DNA of 64,000 nt from Natronococcus sp. A-GB7 (GTDB lineage: Archaea; Halobacteriota; Halobacteria; Halobacteriales; Natrialbaceae): contig NZ_JARUKV010000003.1 of assembly GCF_029688865.1 (NCBI RefSeq), positions 124,001-188,000 on the forward strand, read 5' to 3'. The notes under the pieces are model-generated. The model worked only from the letters and a program-made list of their open reading frames with translations. It was not told the origin of the DNA and did not search any database. Each line of letters starts with the position of its first letter. The first letter of the stretch is position 1. A program made the translations under genes and the position numbers. Shown in pieces: positions 16,277-25,196 of this stretch.

Positions 16277-17734
16277 ATGAGCGAGACGCGCACGACGTCG
16301 GACGACCGTGACCAGCCGACGACCGACGCGGACGACGACACCGGACCGACGCGAGCGGTGATCGGAACGCCGCCGCCCGGTCCGCGCGGGCTTCCACTGG
16401 TCGACAGCACCCTCGCGTTCGCTCGCGACCCGATCGAGTTCCTCTCCTCGATGCGCGAGTACGGCGACGTCGCCCGGTACGAGGCCTTTGGCCGCGAGTT
16501 CGTGGTCGTCTCGGACCCCGGGCTCGTCGAGGAGGTTGTCGTCGCCCGCGACGACGAGTTCTGGCGCGGGGAGTTCGAACACGAGTTCGGCGAACTGCTC
16601 GACGTCGAGGGACTGTTCTTCGCGGAGGGCGAGCGCTGGCGCCGCCAGCGTCTGCTCCTCCAGAACGCCTTCACGCCGGCGCGAATTCGGAGCTACGCCG
16701 ACGATATGGTTGCGGAAACCACACGGCTGGTCGAGAGCTGGTCGGACGGCGAAGCCGTCGACGTTCGAGAGGCGATGTCGACACTGACGCTACGAGCGCT
16801 GACGCGGTCGCTGTTCGATCTCGAGTTCGGGGACGGACGCGCCGATCGCGTGCGACGCTGGGTCCACGCCATGGGCGCGTACAGCGACAGCGAGTTCTTC
16901 GGCGCTCGTGCCGTACTGCCGACGTGGATTCCGAACCGGGCCGAACGCGAGTACCGTCGCGCGACGGCCGACGTCGAGGCGCTCGTCGAAGGGCTGGTCG
17001 CAGAACGTCGCCAGTCCGACGCGGACGGCGACGACTTACTCTCCTTGCTCGCGATGAACGACTACCCCGACGGCTCGAGGCCGTCGGTCGAGGAGATCAC
17101 CGACCAGTTGCAGCTGTTCCTGCTGGCCGGCCACGAGACAACGGCGACCGCGCTGACCTACGCTTGCTGGCTGCTGGCCGACGACGACGCCGAGGACGTT
17201 CGGTCGCGACTCGAGCGGGAGGTCGATGCCGTCTGTGGCGACCGGGATCCGACGTTCGCTGACCTGCCCGACCTGACGGTCACGGAGGCCGTCGGCCGGG
17301 AGGCGATGCGCCTCTACCCGCCGCTGCCGTTCCTGCAGCGCGAGCCCCACGAGGAGACCGCGCTCGCCGGCTACCGGCTCGGTCCGGGAACGACGGTCCA
17401 GTTGAACATGTACGGCATCCACCGCGACGAGCGATGGTGGGCCGATCCGGACGCGTTCCGGCCGGGCCGATGGGTGGCGAACGGCGAGGACGCGGACGGG
17501 GACGAGCGATCCGTCCTCGCCGATCCCGACGACCGCCCCGAGTACGCCTACTTCCCTTTCGGCAGCGGCTCGCACCACTGCATCGGGATGCGGTTCGCGA
17601 TGACCGAACTCCAGCTCTCGCTGGCGACGATGGTTCGACGCGTCGACCTCGAGCGAGTGACGGAGTCGATCGACCCCACGCCGAAAGTCTCGCTCGATCC
17701 CGGCCCCGTCGAGATGCGGGTCCGAAAGCGGTGA
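16277..17734 (+). CDS. Cytochrome P450
   Basis: A complete 485-residue soluble P450 monooxygenase. The I-helix oxygen-activation motif AGHETTATA begins at residue 284. The K-helix ExxR is E342-R345 in GREAMRLYPP. The haem-thiolate loop is FGSGSHHCIG, with the haem ligand at Cys435. An acidic Thr/Asp-rich leader of about 40 residues precedes PPPGPRGLPLV, typical of P450s that begin just before the proline hinge; no membrane anchor is seen. The upstream ferredoxin could supply electrons. The substrate is unknown. The class is bacterial-like (CYP102/CYP110/CYP147-type helices), and haloarchaea probably gained such genes by transfer. Confidence 0.93.
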   Translation: MSETRTTSDDRDQPTTDADDDTGPTRAVIGTPPPGPRGLPLVDSTLAFARDPIEFLSSMREYGDVARYEAFGREFVVVSDPGLVEEVVVARDDEFWRGEFEHEFGELLDVEGLFFAEGERWRRQRLLLQNAFTPARIRSYADDMVAETTRLVESWSDGEAVDVREAMSTLTLRALTRSLFDLEFGDGRADRVRRWVHAMGAYSDSEFFGARAVLPTWIPNRAEREYRRATADVEALVEGLVAERRQSDADGDDLLSLLAMNDYPDGSRPSVEEITDQLQLFLLAGHETTATALTYACWLLADDDAEDVRSRLEREVDAVCGDRDPTFADLPDLTVTEAVGREAMRLYPPLPFLQREPHEETALAGYRLGPGTTVQLNMYGIHRDERWWADPDAFRPGRWVANGEDADGDERSVLADPDDRPEYAYFPFGSGSHHCIGMRFAMTELQLSLATMVRRVDLERVTESIDPTPKVSLDPGPVEMRVRKR

Positions 17735-17749
17735 CCGCTCCTCGATCCG

Positions 17750-18080
17750 CTACCTGTGGATCAGCCGATTCAACCCGTACAGGCCCTCGACCTCGTCGGT
17801 CGGTGTGATCTCGAGGTGGGCGTCGTGACGGTGCGATCGGCGAACGAACGCCGACTCGAGGCTGGCCCGTTCGGCCGCGACGATATCGCTCTCGTTGTCC
17901 CCGACGTAGAGCACCGACTCCGGTGGCGCCGTCGGATTCTCGAGTGCGCGCTCGAGGTAGTGCGCGTCCGGTTTCTTCAGCCGAAGGCTCTCGACGGTCA
18001 TCTCGCGGCCGTAGGAGATGTCGACGCACGTCGACGAGTACGCCGTTGCTGTCGAAGAGCACGGCGTCGCACCCCGTCAC
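17750..18080 (-). pseudogene. HAD-superfamily hydrolase, internally deleted and frameshifted
   Basis: Two pieces of one HAD phosphatase lie in different frames. The first, from a GTG at 18080, reads TGCDAVLFDSNGVLVD: a motif I with Asn where the second catalytic Asp normally stands. The second reads MTVESLRLKKPDAHYLERAL and later LYVGDNESDIVAAERA, the motif III Lys region and motif IV. The cap domain and motif II, roughly 90-110 residues, are missing. The junction falls near 18030 between two close GTCGAC repeats (ctcGTCGACgtgcGTCGACatc), so a repeat-mediated deletion is plausible. The product could not be active. It converges with the P450 gene. Confidence 0.75.
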
Positions 18081-18167
18081 GCGCAGTGAAGCTCCGAACG
18101 GCCAGTTGATCGTTTCGGTCGGATGTCCGTGCGAAAAACGGTCGAGTTGCAGTTCGAGACGAACCGA

Positions 18168-19082
18168 CTACGCGATCTCGTCGTACTGCTCGGAGAGCTT
18201 CTCGGCGGCCTCGCCGAGCTGGTTGCGCTCGAACTCGGTCAGGTCCCACTCGACGATCTCCTCGACGCCGTCGGCGCCGAGCTTGGCCGGGACACCGAAG
18301 GCGGTGTCCTCGTGGCCGTACTCGCCCTCGAGGACGACGCTGCAGGGGAGCACCTCGCCCGTATCGCGGAGGATGGCCTCGACGGTGTGGCCGACGCCCG
18401 TCGCGGGGCCCCACTGGGTGGCGCCTTTCTTTTCGATGACGTTCATCGCCGAGGTCTGGAGTTCCTCGAGCAGCTCCGCCTTCTCGTCGTCGGTGAACTC
18501 GAGATCCTTCCCGTTCACTCGCACCTTCGAGAAGGCGGGAACCTGCGCATCGCCGTGTTCGCCGAGGATCGTCGCCTCGACGTTTTGTACGGGGACGTCG
18601 AAGCGCTGGGCGATCACGTAGCGAAAGCGGGCGGAGTCGAGCCGACCGCCGAAGCCGACCACCTGCCCGCGCGCGCGGTCGCCGGCCTCGTAGAGGTGGC
18701 GGTTGAGCAGGTCGACGGGGTTCGAGGTGGTGACGGTGACGAAGTCGTCGTTGTGCTCGGCCAGCGAGGAGCCGATGTCCTCCATGATCGGCGCGTTGTC
18801 GCCGGCCAGATCGATCCGGGTCTGGCCGGGCTGGCGCGGGATCCCGGCCGTGATGACGACGACGTCCGAACCGGCGGTGTCCTCGTACTCGCCCTTTCGG
18901 ATCGTCGTGTTCGAATCGTAGGCGACGCCGTGGTTCGTGTCGGCGGCCTGGCCGATCGTCGTATCCTCCTGATCCGGGATGTCGACGAAGACGAGTTCGT
19001 CCGCGATGTCTCGGAGCGCGATGTTGTAGCCTGCGGCGGCCCCGACCGTGCCGGCCGCGCCGACTACGCTAACTTTCGTCAT
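18168..19082 (-). CDS. mdh: Malate dehydrogenase, LDH-like haloarchaeal type
   Basis: A 304-residue NAD-dependent malate dehydrogenase of the tetrameric LDH-like group, the well-studied haloarchaeal enzyme of the citric acid cycle. The Rossmann start [19 protein letters not shown] is at residues 7-25, followed by [13 protein letters not shown], with the substrate-specificity Arg, near 85. [10 protein letters not shown] is near 125, and the catalytic His is in GEHGDAQVP near 180. Many surface acidic residues fit halophily. The ATG at 19082 gives [11 protein letters not shown], the family start; a longer frame upstream is not used. A TTTAA box about 30 nt upstream suggests a leaderless transcript. 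Confidence 0.94.
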   Translation of the reverse strand: MTKVSVVGAAGTVGAAAGYNIALRDIADELVFVDIPDQEDTTIGQAADTNHGVAYDSNTTIRKGEYEDTAGSDVVVITAGIPRQPGQTRIDLAGDNAPIMEDIGSSLAEHNDDFVTVTTSNPVDLLNRHLYEAGDRARGQVVGFGGRLDSARFRYVIAQRFDVPVQNVEATILGEHGDAQVPAFSKVRVNGKDLEFTDDEKAELLEELQTSAMNVIEKKGATQWGPATGVGHTVEAILRDTGEVLPCSVVLEGEYGHEDTAFGVPAKLGADGVEEIVEWDLTEFERNQLGEAAEKLSEQYDEIA

Positions 19083-19263
19083 ACCACGTGAAACTGCACC
19101 ATCCCAGGCGTTAAATCCGTCGGATCGTCCACGCTCGCCCGAGACTGACGATGGATTATACGTCAATCGTCGAAATACGCCGTCGGGCTCGGCCGTCGAC
19201 CGAGTCGGCCGAGTCCGGACGCTTTCACAATTGCTATCACCTCTCCCTCGAGCTATCGGTCTC

Positions 19264-20487
19264 ATGGATCGGAACGATCGCCGAATCGCCCGCTTTACCA
19301 TGCTCGGCCACGCGACGTTCCACCTCTACGAGCTGACGATCCCGCTGTTCGTCGTCGTCTGGCTCGAGGCGTTCGACGTTTCCGCGGCCGTCCTCGGGAC
19401 GGTGGTCGCCGTCGGCTACGCGCTCATCGGTATCGGGGCGCTCCCCAGCGGCGCGCTCGCGGACTCCTACGGCTCGAAGCGACTCGTCGTCCTCTCGATG
19501 GCCGGGATGGGTGGGGGGTTCGTGCTGATCGCGCTCGCACCGTCGCTCCCGCTGCTCGCGCTCGCGCTCGTACTCTGGGGTGCTGCAGCCAGTCTGTACC
19601 ATCCCGCAGGACTGTCGTTGATCACCCGCGGCTCGGAGCGCCAGGGAACCGTCCTCGCGTACCACGGCGTCGCCGGTAACGTCGGCACCGCCGTCGGCCC
19701 CCTCGTCGCCGCGCTCTTGCTTACGGTTCTGGACTGGCGGCTCGTCGCCGGACTGTTCGCCGTCCCCGCCGTCCTCGCGATCCTCGTCGCGGGCCGGCTC
19801 GAGTTCGCCGAGCGGACGGCGATCGATCCCGACGAGTCGACGGCGAGCGACGCCGACGGCCTCTCGGCGATCGTCGCGCAGTCGCGGCTGTTGTTCGTCG
19901 GCAGCTTCCTGCTCGTCTTCGCCATCGCCGTTCTCGCGGGAACGTACTACCGCGGGCTGTTCACGTTCCTCCCCGACGTGCTGGCGGGGCTACCGGTGTT
20001 CGAGCCGGTTGAAATCGCGGGTGAGACCGTCGAACCGAGCCAGTACGCCTACGCCGGCCTGCTGCTCGTCGGCGCCGCGGGCCAGTACGCCGGCGGACGG
20101 CTGAGCGACAGCCGCTCGCCCGAGCGAACGATCGTCGCCGTCTTCCTCGCGCTGATCGTCGTCTCGCTGTCGTTCCCCGTCGTCACGTCGTTCGGCCTGT
20201 TCGCGACGGTCGCGATCTGTGCGCTGCTGGGCTTTTTCGTCTTCATGGAGGCACCGATCCACCAGGCGCTTATCGGCGAGTACGTCGCCGCTGACGTCCA
20301 GGGACTGTCGTTCGGCTACACCTACCTCGGCGTGTTCGGGATCGGCGCCGCGGGTGCGTCGATCGCCGGAATCGCGCTCACCTACGGCGGTACGGCTCTC
20401 CTGTTCGTCGCGCTCGCGGCGCTTCCGACCGGCGGGCTCGTCCTCGCCGCGATCCTCGTCGCTCGTTCTCGGCGCCCGTCGCCGTAG
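19264..20487 (+). CDS. MFS permease
   Basis: A 407-residue major facilitator with about 12 membrane helices. It begins [24 protein letters not shown]. The MFS loop 2-3 signature appears as [13 protein letters not shown] near residue 65, with a weaker copy, [17 protein letters not shown], near 280. The large loop between helices 6 and 7 carries a run of Asp and Glu. Substrate cannot be inferred; the closest impression is of drug or metabolite exporters of the YfmO/FSR kind. The ATG at 19264 follows an unused in-frame stretch that reads as non-coding. Neighbours on both sides are unrelated. Confidence 0.85.
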   Translation: MDRNDRRIARFTMLGHATFHLYELTIPLFVVVWLEAFDVSAAVLGTVVAVGYALIGIGALPSGALADSYGSKRLVVLSMAGMGGGFVLIALAPSLPLLALALVLWGAAASLYHPAGLSLITRGSERQGTVLAYHGVAGNVGTAVGPLVAALLLTVLDWRLVAGLFAVPAVLAILVAGRLEFAERTAIDPDESTASDADGLSAIVAQSRLLFVGSFLLVFAIAVLAGTYYRGLFTFLPDVLAGLPVFEPVEIAGETVEPSQYAYAGLLLVGAAGQYAGGRLSDSRSPERTIVAVFLALIVVSLSFPVVTSFGLFATVAICALLGFFVFMEAPIHQALIGEYVAADVQGLSFGYTYLGVFGIGAAGASIAGIALTYGGTALLFVALAALPTGGLVLAAILVARSRRPSP

Positions 20488-20532
20488 CTCGGGACCGAAT
20501 CGGTCTTCCCGCTTGCCGTCGCTCCCTCGAGC

Positions 20533-20979
20533 ATGCGCGTCAGCGTCATCGGCGGCGGACGGATCGAGAGTGAAGCGACTGCCCGGGCCGAGGCCGTCGG
20601 TCGGGAGCTCGGCCGTCGGGGACACACGGTCGTCTGTGGCGGGCTCGGCGGGACGATGGAGGCGGTCTGTCGCGGCGCCAAAGCCGAAGGCGGATCGACG
20701 GTCGGCATCCTCCCGACGGAGCGACCGGACGATGCGAACGAGTACGTCGACGTTCCGATCGCGACCGGGCTCGGTCACGCCAGGAACGCGCTCGTCCCGC
20801 TGAACGGCGAGGCGGTGATCGCCCTCGCGGGGAGCCACGGCACCCTCTCGGAGATCGGCTTCGCCGGCGTCTACGACCGCCCCGTCGTCGGCCTCGAGAC
20901 CCACGACCTGCCCGGCGTCGACGCCGTCGAGACGCCCGAGGCCGCGGTCGACGCCGTCGAAGCCGCAGTTTCGGACTGA
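20533..20979 (+). CDS. TIGR00725/LOG-like nucleotide-binding (SLOG) protein
   Basis: The 148-residue protein has a Rossmann-like SLOG fold. It opens MRVSVIGGGRIESEATARAE and continues with CGGLGGTMEAVCRGAKAEGG (near residue 38), GILPTERPDDANEYVDVPI, and a closing ALAGSHGTLSEIGFA (near 98), the PGGxGTxxE-like motif. Family members bind nucleotides or molybdopterin-like ligands; related LOG proteins release cytokinins from nucleotides. The function in archaea is not established. It begins 45 nt after the MFS gene on the same strand and could be co-transcribed. Confidence 0.83.
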   Translation: MRVSVIGGGRIESEATARAEAVGRELGRRGHTVVCGGLGGTMEAVCRGAKAEGGSTVGILPTERPDDANEYVDVPIATGLGHARNALVPLNGEAVIALAGSHGTLSEIGFAGVYDRPVVGLETHDLPGVDAVETPEAAVDAVEAAVSD

Positions 20980-21116
20980 GCCTCTCCTCGAGTCTCGTCG
21001 TCCGGACTGTCTCCGTGAGGGACGATAACAGATAACACCCGAAACGTCGACTCTACAACCGACGTTCCGGAACGGCGGAAGCGACCGACCGCCCGGAGCG
21101 ATCACGAGGTGAGAGC

Positions 21117-21551
21117 ATGGCAACCCAGACCGAATCCAACACGGAACTCGTTCGCCAGTATCTGGCCGCGTTCAACGACCGGGATCGGGAGGCCCTGTCG
21201 GAACTCCTCGCGGAGGACGTGGTTGAGCACGGCATCCACGACGAACTCCACGGCGTCGACGAACTTCTCGAGAAGCTCGAGGCGCACTTCGAGCCGTTCC
21301 CGGACTACTCGGGGACGACCGAGGCGATGGTCACCGAGGGCGATCTGGTCGCGGTCCGGTATGCGGTCAGCGGGACTCACACCGGCGAGTACCGCGACGT
21401 GGAGCCGACGGGCCACGTCGCGGAGTGGACCGGCATGGCCATGTACCGGATCGAAGACGGCGAGATCGCCGAGGTCTGGCTCGAGGAGGACCGGCTCGAA
21501 CTGCTCGAGCAACTCGAGGTCGTCGACCCCCCGGCCCACCTCCGGATCTGA
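21117..21551 (+). CDS. SnoaL-like / ester cyclase domain protein
   Basis: A 144-residue NTF2-fold protein of the SnoaL-like polyketide cyclase family. Typical elements are LVRQYLAAFNDRDREALSEL at residues 10-29, EHGIHDELHGVDELLEKLEA, and the central strand TEGDLVAVRYAVSGTHTGEY. The C-terminal part reads WTGMAMYRIEDGEIAEVWLEEDRL. The family mostly binds small hydrophobic ligands; many haloarchaeal members have no assigned reaction. It is followed 37 nt later by an acetyltransferase gene. Confidence 0.83.
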   Translation: MATQTESNTELVRQYLAAFNDRDREALSELLAEDVVEHGIHDELHGVDELLEKLEAHFEPFPDYSGTTEAMVTEGDLVAVRYAVSGTHTGEYRDVEPTGHVAEWTGMAMYRIEDGEIAEVWLEEDRLELLEQLEVVDPPAHLRI

Positions 21552-21588
21552 TCGGTACCCCTTTTTTCCGTCCCGGCTATCCTCGAGC

Positions 21589-22011
21589 GTGAGCGACGAC
21601 AGCGATCCGTACACGGTACACGAACGGCTCCCCGACCCGGACACGTTCGCCCGCCTGCGGGAGGTGACCGGGATGTCCTCGCGCTCCCGCGAGGGGATCG
21701 AGCGCGGACTGCCGAACTCGATCCACGCCGCGATCGCGATTCACGAGCCGACCGGCGAGACCGTCGGAATGGGACGGCTCGTCGGTGACGGCGGTACGGT
21801 CTATCAGGTCTGCGACATGGCGGTCCACCCGGACCACCAGGGCCGAGGACTCGGGACGCGAATTATGAAGCGACTCGAGGCATACCTCGAGCGCGAGGCG
21901 CCCCCGGAGGCGTACGTCAACCTGGTCGCCGACGTCGACGGCTTCTACGAGCGCTTCGGCTACGAGGAGCTCCGTCCCGCGTCGAAGGGGATGCACCGCT
22001 GGATCGACTGA
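21589..22011 (+). CDS. GNAT family N-acetyltransferase
   Basis: A 140-residue GNAT protein. The acetyl-CoA loop is VCDMAVHPDHQGRGLGTRIM (residues about 74-93), with the QGRGLGT motif A, followed by LEREAPPEAYVNLVADVDGFYERFGY. The probable start is GTG at 21589, since the first ATG in frame falls inside the domain and the sequence before it reads as non-coding. The family moves acetyl groups to amines on small molecules or proteins; the acceptor is unknown. Its position right after the SnoaL-like gene suggests a common transcript. Confidence 0.82.
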   Translation: MSDDSDPYTVHERLPDPDTFARLREVTGMSSRSREGIERGLPNSIHAAIAIHEPTGETVGMGRLVGDGGTVYQVCDMAVHPDHQGRGLGTRIMKRLEAYLEREAPPEAYVNLVADVDGFYERFGYEELRPASKGMHRWID

Positions 22012-22056
22012 GCTCCTGTCGCAGCTTTTTCGACGCTCGGGCGCCTTTCGACGGGT

Positions 22057-22809
22057 ATGAGCGACTTCGACAAGGAAGCCGAGCGCGAGAAGCTTCGTGA
22101 GAAGTACGAGCGCGACAAGGCCGATCGGGAGGCTACCCAGCGGATGAGCGACCTCCTGCTCAAGGGAGCGACGATGACCAACAGCCACTGTGGCACCTGC
22201 GGCGACCCGCTGTTCCAGCAGAACGGGACGACGTTCTGTCCGAGCTGTCACGGCAACCCCGACGCCGTCCAGGGAACGGAGCTCGAGGCCCAGCCGGCCG
22301 AGGACGCGGCTCCACAGGACGACGCCGACGCCACCACCGACGAGGAGTCGGATCGACCCCAGCCCGAGATCGACGGCACGCGGTCCGAGACCGACGAGAA
22401 CGGGCCCGAGACGGCACCCGAGCGTCCGGGCCAGGGCCAGACCGCCGACACCGATCCGGCAGGCGACGCGAGCGCACGCCCGTCCTCGCCGCCGTCGAGC
22501 TCGACGGCCGACGGAGAGGTCAGAACGCAGTCCCAGGACGACCCGCCTCGCGATCCGGAGTCCGATCGAGCACAGCGCGACCGACACCACGACGAGTCGC
22601 GACGCCCCGCCGAACCGTCGCGACGGCCGATCGACTCGCGAACGCGAGCGTCGTCGGGAGCCGGCGACCTCGAGGACGCCCGCGCCTCGCTGGTCGCCGC
22701 CCTCGAGAAGTTCTCACGGGAGGCGAGCGAGACGGACGATCCCCGCTACGCCCGGGAGTGTCTCGAGGCTGCCCGCGAGGCCGGAGAAACCCTCGAGACG
22801 CTGCGTTAG
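22057..22809 (+). CDS. Zinc-ribbon protein, Sjogren autoantigen 1 / UPF0148 family
   Basis: The 250-residue protein has the archaeal UPF0148 core. A charged helix, EAEREKLREKYERDKADREA, starts at residue 6. Then comes MSDLLLKGATMTNSHCGTCG with a zinc ribbon CxxC...CxxC (Cys near 47, 50, 65 and 68, in CPSCHGNP). After residue 80 the chain becomes a 120-residue low-complexity acidic and Pro/Ser-rich linker, then a C-terminal helical hairpin, SLVAALEKFSREASETDDPR. The core occurs across archaea without a known function. A TATA-like CTTTTTC lies about 27 nt before the ATG. The last four bases overlap the convergent DCC gene. Confidence 0.82.
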   Translation: MSDFDKEAEREKLREKYERDKADREATQRMSDLLLKGATMTNSHCGTCGDPLFQQNGTTFCPSCHGNPDAVQGTELEAQPAEDAAPQDDADATTDEESDRPQPEIDGTRSETDENGPETAPERPGQGQTADTDPAGDASARPSSPPSSSTADGEVRTQSQDDPPRDPESDRAQRDRHHDESRRPAEPSRRPIDSRTRASSGAGDLEDARASLVAALEKFSREASETDDPRYARECLEAAREAGETLETLR

Positions 22810-23222
22810 TCGAGAAACCGCTCCTGGACGTTTCCGGTCGGCATCATACACTGATCTTTCTTGCCGAACACCCGGTACCGGTTGGCGGCGACGACGTCGT
22901 ACCCCCAGTCCCGCAGTCGTTGCGGGAGATATCGTAGCGGTCGCCCGAGCGCGTAGACGCCGCCGAGATGCTCGCCGATCCGGAGGACGGCTGCGGACTT
23001 GACGTAGGCGTCCTCGCCCTCGATCAGGACGATCGAATCGAGGTGATCCTCGGCGAGACCGTGGTCGGTCAGCAGCCGCTGGCCGACGTCGGACTGCAGC
23101 GACGCGAAGTGAAAGACCTCCTCGTCGTCCCGCGGCACAATAAACTGGACGAAGCCGGCACAGAGGTTACAGACGCCGTCGAAGAGGACGATCGGCGCGT
23201 CCTCGGGGATCTCCTCGCTCAT
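22806..23222 (-). CDS. DCC family thiol-disulfide oxidoreductase (DUF393)
   Basis: A 138-residue DCC/YuxK protein named for its DxxCxxC start, seen here as VLFDGVCNLCAGFVQF at residues 12-27. The two cysteines are three apart, a thioredoxin-like redox pair. Other family features are YALGRPLRYLPQRLRDWGYD near residue 92 and NRYRVFGKKDQCMMP near 115. It follows the HTTM-domain membrane protein by 76 nt on the same strand. DCC and HTTM proteins are often neighbours or fused in bacteria, so a joint redox or carboxylase-like role at the membrane is possible. The reaction is not known. Confidence 0.85.
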   Translation of the reverse strand: MSEEIPEDAPIVLFDGVCNLCAGFVQFIVPRDDEEVFHFASLQSDVGQRLLTDHGLAEDHLDSIVLIEGEDAYVKSAAVLRIGEHLGGVYALGRPLRYLPQRLRDWGYDVVAANRYRVFGKKDQCMMPTGNVQERFLD

Positions 23223-23298
23223 CGGGTACCAGTTCGGAGCGCTCGCAGTTCAGAATTCCGATCGGGGTCTCGATCCCGAGGATTCGACGGCTCGGTCC

Positions 23299-24897
23299 TC
23301 AGAAGTCGGGTGGCTGAATCTCCGTCGGCTCGTTGTCTCCACAGCCGTGTGCGGAGACCGGTCTGACGTCTCGATCGCGGTCCTCGGGATCGCTCACGGT
23401 GTCCATGCCGACGCTCTCGACCACCTGATACATGTTGACGTGGGTAAGCTCCGTTCCGTGTTCGTCCTCCCAGCTCGCACAGATGTAGTCGGCCAGATAC
23501 TCGTCGGCGTCGTTGGTTCCCTGGATCCCGCCGCGGCGGACGCTGTTCATGTAGAACCGCTCCCGGTAGGAGCCGTACTGCGCCTGGAGCTGGCTCCCCT
23601 CGTAGGGTCGGTCGTAGGAGACCGACGCCTGGCCGTTGTAGACGTCGACCACCTCGCCGTCGGCGGTCTGTGCCGGGAAGACGTAGTAGCTGTCGCTCGT
23701 CCGCGGGGTCGGCGCGAAGACGCTCCAGTCGGGCTGGTCGATGCTCAACTGCTGGGCGCGGTCCTCGATCTGTTCCTCGACGACGGTCTCCTCGTCGGCC
23801 AGGCCGCCGAACGGAATCGTGGAGAGGGCCACGAACAGCACTATCGACAGGACGACGACGCCGATCGCCGCGTTGTAGCCGATCTCCCGCGTGCGCCGCT
23901 GGCGTTCGCCGCCGATTCGGACGTCCGGAACGCGTCTCGCGAACCGCACGAGGCGTTCCCGCCGGGCCTCGAGCCGGTCTAAATCGAGCTCGAGGAAGCG
24001 AGCGATCGCCTTCAGATCGTCCCAGAACTGCGCCTGGAGGAACAGCATTACGCCGGCGATCGCGACGTAGGGGAACGCACCGATCCGTACCGTGACGATG
24101 AACGAGGCGTGCGAGGCCACGAACATCCCGACGAGGGCTATCCGCAGTCGACCGCGCAGCACGAACAGCAGCCAGGAGAAAATCAGCATGTAGAACCACG
24201 TCAACCCGCCGATCTGGAGCAGCGTCTGAAACTCTCGGAGATAGGGTGCGAGGAAGAACGTCGTGTCGTGGAGCCCCATGATCAACGGCGTCGCCTCGCC
24301 GCTCGTCCAGAGCTCGTCCTGGGCCTTGTGGTAGCCGTTGACGATATACATGACGACCATCTGGGCGAGAATGAGCGCCGACGCGACGCTGGCGATTCCC
24401 TCCCGGGGCTGGCGGTCGGCGTGGACGGCGTCGATCGACCACCGCTCGCCCAGCGGGAGGAAGATCGCCCAGAACAACAGGAGCCGGAACAGCGTGTCGG
24501 CGTAGCTCAACACCAGCGGATTGTGGTGGTCGAGCGAGACCACGAGCAGGAAGGAGAGGATCGTCGCGATCCGGGTCTTGTAGCCGACGATGAGCTGGAC
24601 GGCGATCAACCCCTGGAGCACGAACAGGCCGGCGATAACGGTCGGATCGGTCGTGTAGTGATAGATCGATATGGCCCCCTCGGAGCTCATCGCCTGGGCC
24701 AGCGACTGGGGGACGGCGCCGTCGTTCGTATAGTAAAACGAGAAGTTCCGACTCCGCAAGAGCAGATCGGCGACGATCAACAGTCCGGCGAGGATGCGAA
24801 ACACCGCGAGCGTCCGGGTGTCGATCCGGACCCGATCCGCGACCGCCTGGCGGAGCCGTCCAGCGAGAGTGCCGGAGCCGGACGCAGCGCTACGCAT
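23299..24897 (-). CDS. HTTM (vitamin K-dependent gamma-carboxylase-like) membrane protein
   Basis: The 532-residue protein has an HTTM domain with several membrane helices. The N-terminal part contains RTLAVFRILAGLLIVADLL near 30, SFYYTNDGAVPQ, and the signature LDHHNPLVLSYADTLFRLLL near 125. LGERWSIDA and VNGYHKAQDELWTSGEATP follow. The last 180 residues form an extracytoplasmic domain with PDWSVFAPTPRTSDSYYVFP. HTTM proteins share the membrane core of vitamin K-dependent gamma-carboxylase but lack proof of that reaction. The partner downstream is the DCC thiol-disulfide gene. No close promoter is evident; an AT-rich box lies far upstream near 25130. Confidence 0.85.
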   Translation of the reverse strand: MRSAASGSGTLAGRLRQAVADRVRIDTRTLAVFRILAGLLIVADLLLRSRNFSFYYTNDGAVPQSLAQAMSSEGAISIYHYTTDPTVIAGLFVLQGLIAVQLIVGYKTRIATILSFLLVVSLDHHNPLVLSYADTLFRLLLFWAIFLPLGERWSIDAVHADRQPREGIASVASALILAQMVVMYIVNGYHKAQDELWTSGEATPLIMGLHDTTFFLAPYLREFQTLLQIGGLTWFYMLIFSWLLFVLRGRLRIALVGMFVASHASFIVTVRIGAFPYVAIAGVMLFLQAQFWDDLKAIARFLELDLDRLEARRERLVRFARRVPDVRIGGERQRRTREIGYNAAIGVVVLSIVLFVALSTIPFGGLADEETVVEEQIEDRAQQLSIDQPDWSVFAPTPRTSDSYYVFPAQTADGEVVDVYNGQASVSYDRPYEGSQLQAQYGSYRERFYMNSVRRGGIQGTNDADEYLADYICASWEDEHGTELTHVNMYQVVESVGMDTVSDPEDRDRDVRPVSAHGCGDNEPTEIQPPDF

Positions 24898-25196
24898 CGC
24901 TCTCCGGCCGAAGCAGGCCGGTGTATCGAACTCGGATCCGTCCCGGAGATCGTCGGACTCCGGTTTCGTGACTGTACTCGCGGTGTGTGTCGTCGCCCAT
25001 TCTGTAGCACCCCTCCGCTACTCGCCCGATCCCAGGTTCCCCGGGCCGAGAACGAGAGAGTTCCCGCGTCCCGACTGCCGAGGGAGCGGGTCGGTTGTCT
25101 CTTCGATAATCGAGACGCGACCGATATATATTTTCCGTCCATATTCACCGAAAGCTGTAGTCGGAAATTTCCACGAACCGTTCGCCGTCTCGTCGG
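24898..25196. other. Intergenic region between HTTM and hef genes
   Basis: Just under 300 nt hold no convincing gene. A short reading frame on the minus strand here has no recognisable domain and atypical composition. Two items stand out: a small hairpin CGGCC/GGCCG near 24905-24920, and a strongly AT-rich TATATATTTT at about 25128-25137, probably a promoter for leftward transcription of the HTTM gene with a long leader. Nothing else is seen. Confidence 0.5.

Noticed and set aside
24777-25148. A 123-codon minus-strand frame before the HTTM gene
   Set aside because: It overlaps the HTTM start, has Arg/Ser-rich composition unlike halophilic proteins, and shows no domain.
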